Source: Castanea sativa (Eukaryota; Streptophyta; Magnoliopsida; Fagales; Fagaceae). Taken from it: a DNA stretch of 64,000 nucleotides. Location: positions 9,580,244 to 9,644,243 of the forward strand of contig NC_134014.1 of the NCBI RefSeq assembly GCF_040712315.1, written 5' to 3'. The notes beneath the pieces are model-generated. The model saw nothing but the letters and a program-made list of their open reading frames with translations, did no database searches and had not been told where the DNA came from. Position numbers and translations under genes: made by a program. Shown here piece by piece: positions 24,861 through 34,925 of the stretch (within the stretch, counting starts at the first letter, position 1; each line of letters begins with the position of its first letter).

Positions 24861-25387
24861 AGAAGAAATCTTTTTAACTAGTGTTATTGTTGTTTGGCTT
24901 TCTTTTTATTTATTTATTTATTTATTTAAAATGTATTCAAGTATAATTACCTCGTCTAGAGTGTTCTGGACGAGTTTATTAACAATTTCTTTTTAATGCT
25001 TAATTTATAAGGGTTTTTGGACGGTGGTCGTCTACCCTCTTTGGAGTAAAGAATATTTTCTTTATCTGTTACCTATTGTATGGACGAGCTTATACATTTG
25101 TTATCATTTATGCAATTGTCTTTTAAACAATGTTCCAAGTGTTGAAGGACCGTCTACACGATTTTTTTATGGACGACCCACTTAGGTCGATAATGACGAC
25201 TACATTACTTTTGCTCGTCCTTTAGGCATTATGACTCGTCTTCTCGCAAGGAGTTCATAACATTTGTTTTACTCGGCTTGACTAGCTGCTCGCCTTTAGA
25301 ATGTTATGCCTTAATGCCCACTTTCTTTCTTAGACGAGTGAGTCTTGCCCTTTTCTTTTTACTTTATACTCAATAAAAGGAAATCTT
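24861..25387. other. 3' non-coding part of element 1 between accessory gene and tandem array
   Basis: No gene. It is dotted with GACGAG/CTCGTC words and a TTTA repeat (about 24906-24930). Confidence 0.6.
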
Positions 25388-25624
25388 GGACGAGCATGCC
25401 TTAGCTTTTTCTCTTTGCTTTATCCTTGTCTCAAGGAATGCTTGGACGAGTATGCCTTAGCTTATTTCTCTTTGCTTTGTCCTTATTTAAAGGAAAGCCT
25501 TGGACGAGTATGCCTTAGCTTATTTATCTTTGCTTTATCCTTATTTAAAGGAAAGCCTTGGACGAGTATGCCTTAACTTATTTTTCTTTGTTTTATCCTT
25601 ATTTAAAGGAAAGCCTTGGACGAG
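25388..25624 (-). repeat. 58-bp tandem array in element 1
   Basis: GGACGAG recurs at 25388, 25444, 25502, 25560 and 25618, each followed by a variant of TATGCCTTAGCTTAT and CTTTGCTTTATCCTTATTT. This gives about four full 58-bp units. Arrays at this place, between pol and the 3' LTR, are known for Tat-lineage elements, and some plant satellites derive from them. Confidence 0.9.
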
Positions 25625-25977
25625 TGTTTCTGCGTCCGAAGATTTCTATTCGTCTTAAGCTTTTGCCCCTTCTGTGGGTATTATTATGGAAACCAGATCT
25701 ATGCATCAAATACATAAGAAATCCAAACCATATTATTACATGAACATTGTTCACAAGCGTGGCACATGCTTATAAGCTAGTGCCTTATTAAAATACTTAA
25801 GAAAAATACATAACCTCGTCTTTCATAAGCTGGTCTGTAAGCGGTGCAAAAGTTTGAGAATTAGTGCACTTTTTATTCACAACACACCATAATAGTAGTA
25901 AGAACACAACAGTATATATAAGCGAACACACAAATCATAGCTGTAACTTTGCCACTGACTTCCCTCGTCCCTGCTTA
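25625..25977. other. Element 1 sequence between tandem array and end of pol
   Basis: No gene is visible. On the element's strand it is the first part of the long 3' region after the pol stop codon (25978-25980). Confidence 0.55.
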
Positions 25978-27744
25978 TCACTGATAGTACCTCCTCAGAT
26001 GTTCCACGTTCCAGGGATGCTCTAACTTCCGCCCGTCCAGAGCTTCCAGGTAGTAAGACCCCTGCCTCTTGCAGTTGATTACCCTGTAGGGTCCTTCCTA
26101 ATTGGGTCCTAATTTTCCACGAGCTGGGTTCCTGGTCGCCAATGAGACTTTTTTGAGGACAAGGTCCCCCACACTGAACCGTCTAGGTTTCACCATGGCA
26201 TCATGTTGTCTGGCCATAAGGTTTTTGTACCTTGCTGTCCTTTGCTCCGCATCCATTCTTACCTCGTCAATAAGATCGAGGTCAAGACGAAATTGTTCCC
26301 CATTCTCTTTCTCCTGGTACTCCATCACTCGGTGACTAGCCATATGAACTTCCGCCGGCATGACAGCTTCACTTCCATAGGCTAGTTTAGAGGGGGTCTC
26401 TCCTGTCAGAGTTCGTACAGTCGTCCTATAGGCCCAAAGAACACTTGGTAGCTCGTCTAGCCATATCCTTTTTGTCCCCTCGAGCCGAGTCTTGATGATT
26501 TTCAGCAGGGATCGGTTTGCTACTTCTGCTTGTCCATTGGCCTGTGGATGGGAGGGTGAGGAATAGTGATTCTTGATCCCAAAATGATTGCAAAAGTCCC
26601 TAAAGGGCGCGTTGTCGAATTGACGTCCGTTGTCCGATACTAATACCCTGGGTACTCCGAACCTACATAGAATATTCTTCCATACAAAATTTTTCACGTT
26701 TTGCTGAGTGATTACTGCAAAAGGCTCGGCTTCTACCCACTTAGTAAAGTAATCGATTCTTACCACCAAAAACTTCATTTGCCGGGTTCCCATGGGGAAA
26801 GGGCCTAGGATATCCAGTCCCCACTGTGCGAAGGGCCATGGGGCCATCATTGGGGTCTGGTACTCTGACGGCTGTCTAGGTACATTGCTGTAGCGCTGAC
26901 ACTGGTCACATACCTTGACATAGGCTTTAGCATCTGCCTGCATTGTAGGCCAGTAGTAGCCGGCACGGACGATCTTATGGACCAGCGACCTTGCTCCTGA
27001 ATGATTTCCACATGCTCCTTCATGAACTTCCCTTAGAACATAGTTTGACTCGTTAGGAGCCAAGCACCTTAAGTAAGGTTGGGAAAAACCTCGCTTGTAC
27101 AATACTTCATTTATGAGGACGTACTTGGCTGCCCTGACCCTTAACTTTCTCGCTTCATCCTTGCCTTCGGGAAGCCTTCCATCTTTGAGATAAATCATTA
27201 TTGGACTCATCCAATTTTCTCCTCCTTCTATCTGCTGTATGTCAGGGATGTCCATGCTCGGCATATATTGGATGTTGTTGTACTCGTCTGTAACCCCTGC
27301 TGAAGCTGCTTTTGCCAAGGCGTCCGCTTCCGTATTTTCTTCCCTGGGTAGTTGAACAAAACTTACAGCTGAAAATTTTCGTGCAAGTCGTTTCACTTTG
27401 TTAAGGTATTTCTTCATTCGATCTTCCTTAGTATCACACATTCCATTTACTTGGTTAATGACCAGCTGAGAATCTCCTCTGATTGTTATCGACTCCGCCC
27501 CTAAGGACTTAGCCAATTCCAATCCCTTAAGTAGAGTCTCGTACACAGCCTCGTTGTTGATAGTTTGATACTGCACACGGGCTGCATACTCCAGCCTGTC
27601 ACCCTCAGGGGACTTCAGTATAACCCCAATTCCTCCTGCATACAGTGTGGACGACCCATCGACATTGATCACCCATTTCTTAACACTTTCGTCCTTGTCC
27701 AGCTCATCCTGGCTGGGGGTGAACTCTGCGATGAAATCTGCCAA
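25978..27744 (-). pseudogene. Element 1 pol: archaeal-type RNase H and integrase
   Basis: The longest open frame of the element, 548 codons from 27744 to a TAG at 26098-26100. The same frame then goes on to the natural TGA at 25978-25980. Residues 20-150 are an RNase H with acidic residues D29 (NVDGSS), E65 (NNEAVYE), D91 (RGDSQL) and D141 (EADALAKAA), the second, archaeal-type RNase H typical of Tat elements. Integrase follows: zinc-binding H241, H248, C279 and C282, then the catalytic triad D311, D371, E407 with the classical 35-residue spacing, and a C-terminal GPYRV-type region after the TAG. Where this copy has TAG, element 2 has Trp. The catalytic parts are intact, but upstream breaks prevent a full polyprotein. 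Confidence 0.88.
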
Positions 27745-28236
27745 TGCCTGCGCCTTTATCGCACTCTTCGGGAGGTATCTGATATCAAACTCGCTAAGCT
27801 CAACAACCTACTGTACTAGCCGTCCAGCAGCTTCCAACTTATTCGTTGCCTTCTTTATGGGATGGTCTGTTAGGACGTTGATGATGTGAGCCTGAAAGTA
27901 GTGCCTCAGCTTCCTGGAAGCCGTGATCAGTGCAAGGCTAGCTTCTCCATCATCGGGTATCGTCCTTCTGCTCCTCTCATTGCACGGCTCGTATAATAAA
28001 CCGGTTTCTAGATTCTCCCTTCTTCTCTGACCAACGCTGAACTTACTGCGTGTGGGGACACTGCCAAATACATATACAACACTTCCCCAGGTACAGACGG
28101 ACTCAATAGCGACGCTGTCATGAGGTACGTCTTCAAGTCTTGGAAGGCCCTTTGACACTCGTCCGTCCATTCAAATGCCTTCCTTAGGACTTTAAAGAAA
28201 GGCAAGCACTTATCAGTAGCTTTCGAGACAAACCTG
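27745..28236 (-). pseudogene. Element 1 pol: RT-associated RNase H, frameshifted
   Basis: The reading moves to another frame between the RT and the second RNase H. KCLPFFKVLRKAFEWTDECQ and ALVREEGR, typical of the RNase H-like domain after gypsy RT, are in the frame of 28205. RT before and the second RNase H after it share one frame, so there are at least two indels (near 28240 and between about 28000 and 27745). A TAG ends the segment near 28005-28007, where element 2 has Gln. Confidence 0.8.
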
Positions 28237-29553
28237 TTACAGTAGAGCGGCGGCCGTCCGGTTAAGAAGCTGGATTTCCTTGATATTTTTTGGTGGTTCC
28301 ATGTTCAGTATCGCCTGGATTTTGTCTGGATTTGCTTTAATTCCTCTGTGCGACACCATGAACCCCAAAAATTTTCTTGACGAAACTCCGAAAGCGCACT
28401 TGCTTGGATTTAATTTCATGTTGTACCGCCACAATGTATCAAAAGTCTCTTGAAGGTTGTCTAGATGTTTGCCCTCGTCCTGGCTCTTTACCAGCAAGTC
28501 GTCTACATAAACCTCCACATTTCACCCGATTTGAGGACAGAACATATGGTTAACCAGCCTTTGGTAAGTTGCCCCTGCGTTCTTCAAACCAAAGGGCATT
28601 ACCTTGTAACAATACAACCCTTGGCTCGTAATGAATGAGGTCTTCTCCTGATCCGCTTCATCCATCTGTATCTGGTTGTAACCTGAGAAAGCATCCATGA
28701 AGCTAAGCACTCTGTGACCTGCCGTCGAGTCCACCAATTGGTCAATGCGTGGCAATGGGTAACTATCCTTGGGGCAAGCTTTGTTTAAATCAGTGAAGTC
28801 CACGCACATTCACCACTTGCCGTTAGCTTTCTTGACCATGACCACGTTCGCCAACCAATCTGGATAGTAAACTTCTCGGATGAACTCCGCGGCGACCAAC
28901 TTCTGTACTTCTTCCTTAATGGCATTGTCTCGCTCAAGAGCGAAAATCCTTTTCTTCTGACGCACTGGTTTCGAATAGGGACACACATTCAGGCTATGGG
29001 TAATGACGCTCGGATCAATGCCAGGCATGTCCTCATGACTCCATGCAAAGATATCGAGGCTTTTTTTCAAAAACCGAATCAAAGCGTGCTTTGCCCCCTC
29101 TTCCATGCTCGCCTCAATTCTAGTAGACTTCTCAGGCTAGTTATCGTCCAAAGGGACGTCTTCAAATACTTTAGTGGGCTCCGCCGCGATCCTTCTCCCG
29201 TCTATACTCATTGCCTGCATGTGCTCGTCCATGGCCAGCATAGCTAAGTAGCATTCTCTGGCGGCCAGCTGATCTCCTTGTACTTGGCCTACTCCATGCT
29301 CGGTTGGAAATTTGATGGACAAGTGGTAGGTAGAGGTTACCGCTTTCCAGCTATTCAAAGTTGGCCTTCCAATAATTGCATTATATGACGATGCACAATC
29401 AACAATGAGGAAACTTACCTCCTTGGTTATCTGCTGTGGATATGTTCCAACTACCACTGGTAATGTGATGGTGCCCACGGGTTGCACCTTCATTCCTCCG
29501 AATCCTACCAACGGTGAGTTCACTGGTCGAAGCTGATATCGTCCTAACCTCAT
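28237..29553 (-). pseudogene. Element 1 pol: rest of protease and reverse transcriptase
   Basis: One continuous frame with stops at 29137-29139, 28810-28812 and 28522-28524. It contains the distal protease part (IIGRPTLNSWKAVTSTYHLS), the RT entry (EEVQKLVAAEFIREVYYPDW), RT motifs VDFTDLNKACPKDSYPLP and SFMDAFSGYNQI, MPFGLKNAGATYQR, and the catalytic YVDD box (in EVYVDDLLVKS, near 28500). At two of the stops element 2 keeps Arg. Known role: copies the element's RNA into cDNA in virus-like particles. Confidence 0.88.
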
Positions 29554-29556
29554 TTG

Positions 29557-31209
29557 CTAGAATGCGGGGTAGTAGAGAATGTCTGCAGAGCTGCCATTGT
29601 CTATCAACACCCTCCTGGTCATGTAGTCAGAGATGAGTAGGGTGATGACTATCGCATCATCGTGTGGGTGGTGAAGTCGTCCTACTTCCTCGTCCGTGAA
29701 CGTAACGGCCTGCTGGTCTACTTCCCTCGTCCTAGGCGGTGGCCCAGACAGTTGGATGTTCTGCACCACCTTCAAGTATGTCTTCCTTGACTTGGATGAC
29801 TGCGCTGTCGAGTTTCCTCCTATAATTACCCTTATTTCTCCTAGTGGGGGACGTGATGATTCTTCCACCTTGGCCTTCATTTTCTCATCTCTTTGGTCTC
29901 GTCCAAGGAAGTTCCTCAGTTTTCCTTGTCTAATGAGATTTTCTATCTGCTGCTTCAAGTCAAAACACTCGTTCGTATCATGCCCGTGGTCTCTGTGAAA
30001 GTGGCAGTACTTGCTCCTATTACGCTTGTTGGGGTCTCCCTTCATTTTATCCGGCCACTTCAAGGACGAATCATCCTTGATCTGCATAAGAACCTGCTCT
30101 AGTGGCATAGTCAGGGGCGTGTATTGCTGATTCCTCGCGGAGGAACTGACCTTCTTACCATCTTTATCTTTCCTCTCGTCTACTCGAGCTTTCTTTGGAC
30201 GAGGTCCTTGATCCGAATAACGATGGTGACCCGCTTCCAAGCGTTCTGCCCTTTTTCTTTTCTTGGCTATGATAGCGTTCTCAGCATTGATAAAATTCTG
30301 GGCCGAATGGACGAGATCGGCCATAGTCTGTGGTTCCTGTTCGTAGAGCTTATGAATGAACAAGTCAGAATTGACCCCATTGTGGAAAGCAGCCAATAAT
30401 AACTTGTCATCCATCTCATCCACCGTCAAGGCCTCCCTATTAAACCGGGTGATAAAGGATCGCAAACTCTCATTTTCCCCTTACTCTATAGTTAGCAGAC
30501 TAGAGGAGGAACGCTTGTGACGTTGTCCTCCAATGAAATTGTTGACAAACAACTTACTCAACTCTTCAAATGATCCCACCGAGTTTGGGGGTATCTTACC
30601 GAACCACACTCGCGCTGATCCCTTAAGTATGGTGGGAAAAGCTCTGCACATAATCTCGTCTGGGACTCCTTGTAGGTGCATGGTCGTCTTGAAAGTTGCA
30701 ATATGATCGCAAGGGTCGCGGTTTCCATCATACGAGTCCAGAGAAGGCATTTTGAATTTTGGAGGTAGGGGGTGACTGTTGATGGAAGCCGTGAAAGGGG
30801 AGTCCGTTCAGTGAACCATATCATCCACTGGGTTTGCCCGCCTCATGTTTTCCCTCATTTCATCCATGGATTTTCTCATCTGGTCCATCTCTTTTTCCAA
30901 GTGTGGCACTTTTCTTGAAGCGGTACCCCTTGTCTGATCTTCGGACTCGACATTTTCTCCTCCACCTTCTTGACTCGATGCCCGCCCATCCGCGTGCCCA
31001 TCTTGGCACTGCCTCCTGAGGTTGATCTCCTTATTCAACTCCTGATTCTGACGTGTCAGTTCTGCCATAGCGGCGGCCATGGATTGCATATGTTGAATGG
31101 AAGGCGGTTGCATGACAGGCGCTGACCTGCGATCGCGAAGGGGGTTGCTAGAAGCATCCCTACTCTCCTGGTGGCCTGGGCTTGTAGCCCTTGATCTTGT
31201 TCGAACCAT
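29557..31209 (-). pseudogene. Element 1 gag and start of protease
   Basis: Begins at an ATG at 31209, about 115 bases inside the 5' LTR. A Met/Gln-rich and coiled-coil N-terminus (MVRTRSRATSPGHQESRD; LEKEMDQMRKSMDEMRENM) is followed by the retrotransposon gag capsid core (FKTTMHLQGVPDEIMCRAFP, ARVWFGKIP), a basic linker, a zinc-knuckle variant (YCHFHRDHGHDTNEC), and the aspartic-protease active site (VLIDNGSSADILYY) near the end. Stops at 30808-30810, 30481-30483 and 29554-29556 interrupt a single frame. At the first two, element 2 has Arg and Gln. The third stop is also present in element 2. Confidence 0.88.
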
Positions 31210-31305
31210 TCAGCCTTTTGTCTGGGAAAGACTAATCCTTGACAACAAAAACACAGTCAGATGAAGAAAACAGTGAACAGTGCTCGTTTGTTTTTTTTAT
31301 TATTT

Positions 31306-31322
31306 CCCACAGACGGCGCCAA
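31306..31322 (-). promoter_or_regulatory. Primer-binding site of element 1
   Basis: On the element strand, TTGGCGCCGTCTGTGGG directly after the 5' LTR. Its first nine bases after the initial T (TGGCGCCGT) match the complement of a plant tRNA-Asp-type 3' end. The tRNA identity is an inference. Confidence 0.7.
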
Positions 31323-31323
31323 C

Positions 31324-31909
31324 TGATGATGCGAGGAAAATCAGTAGGCTGGATGCTCCAGATTTGAAAGGACCACTCGCTCTCTAAAGGCCTAAAAAAC
31401 AAAGGAAAACGATCAAAGGTGACCGGGATCGCCGGCCAAGAACCTTTCGATGGTAAAGTCAGTTTTCTCTCTATATCTTTGGAGTTCCAATTTCTTGGGA
31501 AAATATTCAACGTACCTTCCATTGGTCTGAATGGCTGTTTATATAGTGTCCTGGGGGCAGTTATTGAAATTGTAACCTCCCCTGAATTTCTGGAGGTCCG
31601 AGGTTCTTGAATAACTCCCATAACCACCTGACAGTTGCATTTTCTCACTCAATGGTCATTGGAAATTATGCGTGTATTATGGAATGGTAGAATGTGCTTA
31701 ATAATTCTAAGTGTAAAAGCCTTGTCCATGAATCTTTACGTGGACGAGTCCTCTCGGGATGGGCTGTGCGCATCCTTTGGACGAGGGATGTAGCTTCGCT
31801 ATCACCCAAGAACGGCCTTGTGCGTTATCCTCGTCTTGATGATAACTCCTGGACGGCTGCCGAGGCGATGAGCGTCCAGGGACGGTCTGAGCGTCTTTAT
31901 CCCTCATCA
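31324..31909 (-). repeat. 5' LTR of element 1
   Basis: 586 bp, TG...CA on both strands, followed outside by the target duplication AATAT (31910-31914). A minus-strand TATA box (TATATAAA, 31538-31545) is the likely start point for the element's genomic RNA. Confidence 0.95.
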
Positions 31910-32059
31910 AATATAATTAATGATTTTTCTTTAGAAGAATATTCTAATAGAGGGTTTTATATGAAATAGAATTTAAATTCAATATTAAAAATTATATATT
32001 AAAATCGTAACACATAAAATTATAGGACTAGTTTTATATAGTATAATTTTTGAGTAAAA
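31910..32059. other. Host sequence between element 1 and the foldback element
   Basis: AT-rich and continuous with 21533-21690 once element 1 is taken out. No gene. Confidence 0.7.
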
Positions 32060-32280
32060 TTATTGTGGGAGGAAAGTTAGTCTCAGACCCCAAGAAGGAA
32101 TTGTCCTCTTCGGAAATGACATTGAGCCTTAATCTTAGGCTCAAGCTTATAAGGCATGAGTGGGATGCATCTCTCCCCGATGTGGGATTGAGCAAAACTT
32201 TGAGGATTAAGGCTCAATGCCATTTCCGAAGAGGACAATTCCTTCTTGGGGTCTGAGACTTACTTTCCTCCCACAATAAT
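32060..32280. mobile_element. Foldback (long inverted repeat) element
   Basis: Two near-perfect inverted arms of about 75 bases (from TTATTGTGGGAGGAAAG at 32060 and its inverse ending CTTTCCTCCCACAATAAT at 32280) are joined by a loop of about 65 bases. The arms differ at only a few positions. A transcript would form a very stable hairpin. The size and shape fit a MITE or foldback element; no coding capacity. Confidence 0.85.
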
Positions 32281-32654
32281 AATTTGGTCCCTAAACTTTA
32301 CTAAAAATTTGTTTTTCGTCCCTAAACTTTAAAAAGTTCTTTTTTTCATCTCTAAACTTTGTAAAGAGTTTTTTGAATAGTATAGAGATGAAAATAAGGA
32401 TGAAAAAAAGAATTTTTTTCAATAGTTTAAGGATGAAAAACAAACTTTTAGTAAAATTTAAGGACATAAATAAAACATTTTCAATAGTTTAAAAACGAAA
32501 TATGAACTTTTCGATAGTTTAAGGACGATCAGGTGTGGGGGACAACAATTAAAATGGTCGAAGATTTTAAGACTGCAAATAATATTGCAGCAACAGGGAA
32601 AGAGAAGCAGACTAGACAATGGGGGCCTCCACCAAAAGGCTTTTTTCTCATAAA
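32281..32654 (+). mobile_element. Inverted-repeat sequence and RNase H-like fragment, left of solo LTR A
   Basis: The first part is an imperfect inverted repeat: GGTCCCTAAACTTTACTAAA near 32285 against TTTAGTAAAATTTAAGGAC near 32448. The second part encodes QWGPPPKGFFLINVDA (about 32615-32660), the start of the RVT_3 RNase H-like domain of plant LINEs. It is cut off by LTR A at 32655. Bases 32439-32654 are repeated on the other side of LTR A. Confidence 0.65.
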
Positions 32655-34595
32655 TGTAGACGCCCATTTTTTGCGAGCCCAGCAGGGAGGAAAGCCCAAG
32701 GTCATGGACAAAAGAAAGTAGTATGGAAATGCCATTAAGCTAAGTAGCAGAAATGACAAATAATGGGTCTATAAAGCAAATAAATGGATCTTGAGGAAGT
32801 AAACAGGCCTAAAAAGGCCCGGAAGAAAGTAACAACAAACCCATGGACTCTATGGATATGGAAAAGTGAGAATGGGTCACAACTGTTACGGCAGACCCAA
32901 AGTAATACAAGTAAAGAAAGTAAGGGCTATGGAGAACCCATGAGCCCCAAGGGAAAGGTGAGAAGTACTTGGGCTGAGAAAGCCCAAGAAGTTAATAAAA
33001 GCCCATGGGAAACATAGAGTCGAAAAAGGGCCAAGGATGCCCAAGAAAGTAAGTAGGCCAAGGACGCCCAAATGAAAGTAGGTGGGACAAGGGAGCCCGC
33101 GAGTAGCAAAGGGCCCAGTGAAATTATTGGGCCTTCGGAGAAAGAATGAACAGAAAAAGTCTAAAGTGACCTAGCAGGCTTGGGTCAAGTAGACTCCACA
33201 GCAAGCACAACAGAAATTGTGTGACAAGAAGCAAGTAACAGGGGCTGGGAATAAAGGCATGGAACGACCCACAATCGGGTAAGGCCCGACCCTTAGAGGA
33301 TGCAAGTCATAAATGAGGAGTCAGGCGAAACAGCTCACGCCAAAAGAAGCCAAAACGAGCAGCAGATTGGACGATTTGACGATCAGATTGCGGTAGACAG
33401 ATGAGCAGCAGGCAGAGTTTGAATAAGCACGAAGGCAAGGCACGCGCAAGGCCCAAGCACCACCAGCCTGTACCCAGCCAATACAGGAAATGGTGAGGTC
33501 ATGGGTCAGAGGTAAGGGGGTATGGTCTGGCGGTGGGGAGGGGGAAAAACCCATTATCGTGTTTCTTGCTCAAGCCCTTTTGGAAATAAATGTCCTGCTG
33601 GGATAACATACTACCCAAAAGAGGTAAAGCTGAGTGGGAACCACCAGGTGCATGCCGAGAGAGGTAGAGAGAAGGAGAGTATTCACACTGTGGTAGGTAA
33701 GAGTGCCATAAGAAGCAAGCAAAACGAAAAAAACTTATTTGTCTGAAGCGGAGTGGCGCTGGCTGGGTGACTGACCAGTCAATGATGGTCGGCAATGAAA
33801 CTCACGCCAGACAAAAACGGTTAAGGGCTAAAATGGTAAAAGCCAAGCAAGGCTGGCCCTATATAAGGAGCCCTACTGTGCACGACTAGAGGGACGGTAA
33901 CTTCTGTGAGATAATCACTGAAATTGCAAAAAACAATGGAGTGAGAGAAACAAGAAGAAGAGTGTAAAAACAAAAAGAAAAAGGAAAAAGAAACAAAAAG
34001 GATTAAAAGAAAAAAAATAAAAATAAAGAAGTAAGAGAGAAGCAGAGAGAATGAAGAGATTGGCATGCACCGAATGGGTTAATCTCCCTCTCCCCCTCTA
34101 ATGCATGCCCTCTGGCAACGAAAAGGAACTTTACTCAACCCAAGTCATTTAGGCCCGTTCTTTCAAAGCGGCTAATTTCCTTCTCAGGGAGATTAGTAGC
34201 GTTGAATGAGTGGTTCCCCTTCTTGACGTTGATTCCGCAGGATGGTTTGACATGGCAGGCTGACTTTTATTTCTTTGAATACGCTTGATTTTCTTTGTTC
34301 AATACTTATTCTTCTGTTATCATTGTGTAAAGCGAGCACCCCTCATACGAGCCCACTGTCTGTTTTATTAAATCCTTATTATTTTTTTTAATATATTTGC
34401 CTATTGTAGTTAATGTAACAGTCTTGCTTGCCGAAAGCATACGATCAGGACTTGATCAACGGAGGCACTATTTGCTCACAAACCGGACCAGGAAGGTTTG
34501 CTCTCGGACCGATCACAACTCCTCGATCCAGAAAACTTTGGGCTTGGTGTAGCGGCAGGCGGTCCAGCCCAACACTTGCAAAAAAGGCCCACACA
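32655..34595 (+). mobile_element. Solo LTR A (1941 bp), plus orientation
   Basis: TGTAGACGCCC at the left and GGCCCACACA at the right, TG...CA. It matches 35581-37516 in reverse orientation over its whole length. A TATA box (CTATATAAGG, about 33859-33868) and a transition to A-rich leader sequence follow the expected LTR promoter layout. No internal retrotransposon domain lies beside it, so it is a solo LTR. It has no normal target duplication; the flanks instead are a 216-bp direct duplication. Confidence 0.85.
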
Positions 34596-34925
34596 AACAA
34601 ATTTTTAGTAAAATTTAAAGACATAAATAAAACATATTCAATAGTTTAGAAACGAAATATGAACTTTTCAATAGTTTAAGGACGATCAGGTGTGGGGGAC
34701 AACAATTAAAATGGTGGAAGATTTTAAGACTGCAAATAATATCGCAGCAATAAGGAAAAAGAAGCAGACCAGAGAATGGAGGCCTCCATGAGAAGGCTTT
34801 TTCCTCATAAATGTGGATGGAGCAATCCCAGCTGAGGATGGTCATTCTGGAATTGGTATTGTCATCCGGGATTGGGAGAGTCAGATTATTGCAGTTGTTA
34901 GCATGCCTCTCTCCGGGAAATTTGC
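34596..34925 (+). pseudogene. RNase H-like (RVT_3) fragment, right of solo LTR A
   Basis: Bases 34596-34811 repeat 32439-32654 with roughly 17 differences. Here the reading goes on past the point where LTR A cuts the other copy: FLINVDGAIPAEDGHSGIGI, then IRDWESQIIAVVSMPLSG. This is the N-terminal half of the RNase H-like domain found at the end of plant L1-type LINEs and in related host genes. It breaks off near 34925, where the accessory gene of element 2 begins without any LTR. Confidence 0.7.

Larger units (their letters stand above)
21691..31909 (-). mobile_element. Element 1: complete Tat-type Ty3/gypsy LTR retrotransposon
   Basis: A 10,219-bp element with 586-bp LTRs at both ends (TGATGATG...CTCATCA) and a five-base target duplication, AATAT. 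Its sense strand is minus: 5' LTR 31324-31909, primer-binding site, gag, protease, RT, RNase H, a second archaeal-type RNase H, integrase, then a long 3' region, then 3' LTR 21691-22276. The second RNase H before integrase is the mark of the Tat lineage (Ogre/Retand/Tat). Between pol and the 3' LTR it carries a plus-strand, intron-containing accessory gene and a 58-bp tandem array. The LTRs differ at about 22 of 586 positions by my count (about 3.7%), mostly transitions, so it is fairly young but dead: gag-pol has many stops. Confidence 0.93.

Noticed and set aside
29554..29556. Programmed readthrough stop between gag and pol
   Set aside because: The shared TAG lies within the protease domain, after its active site, not at a gag/pol border. 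It is kept only as a finding about a shared change.
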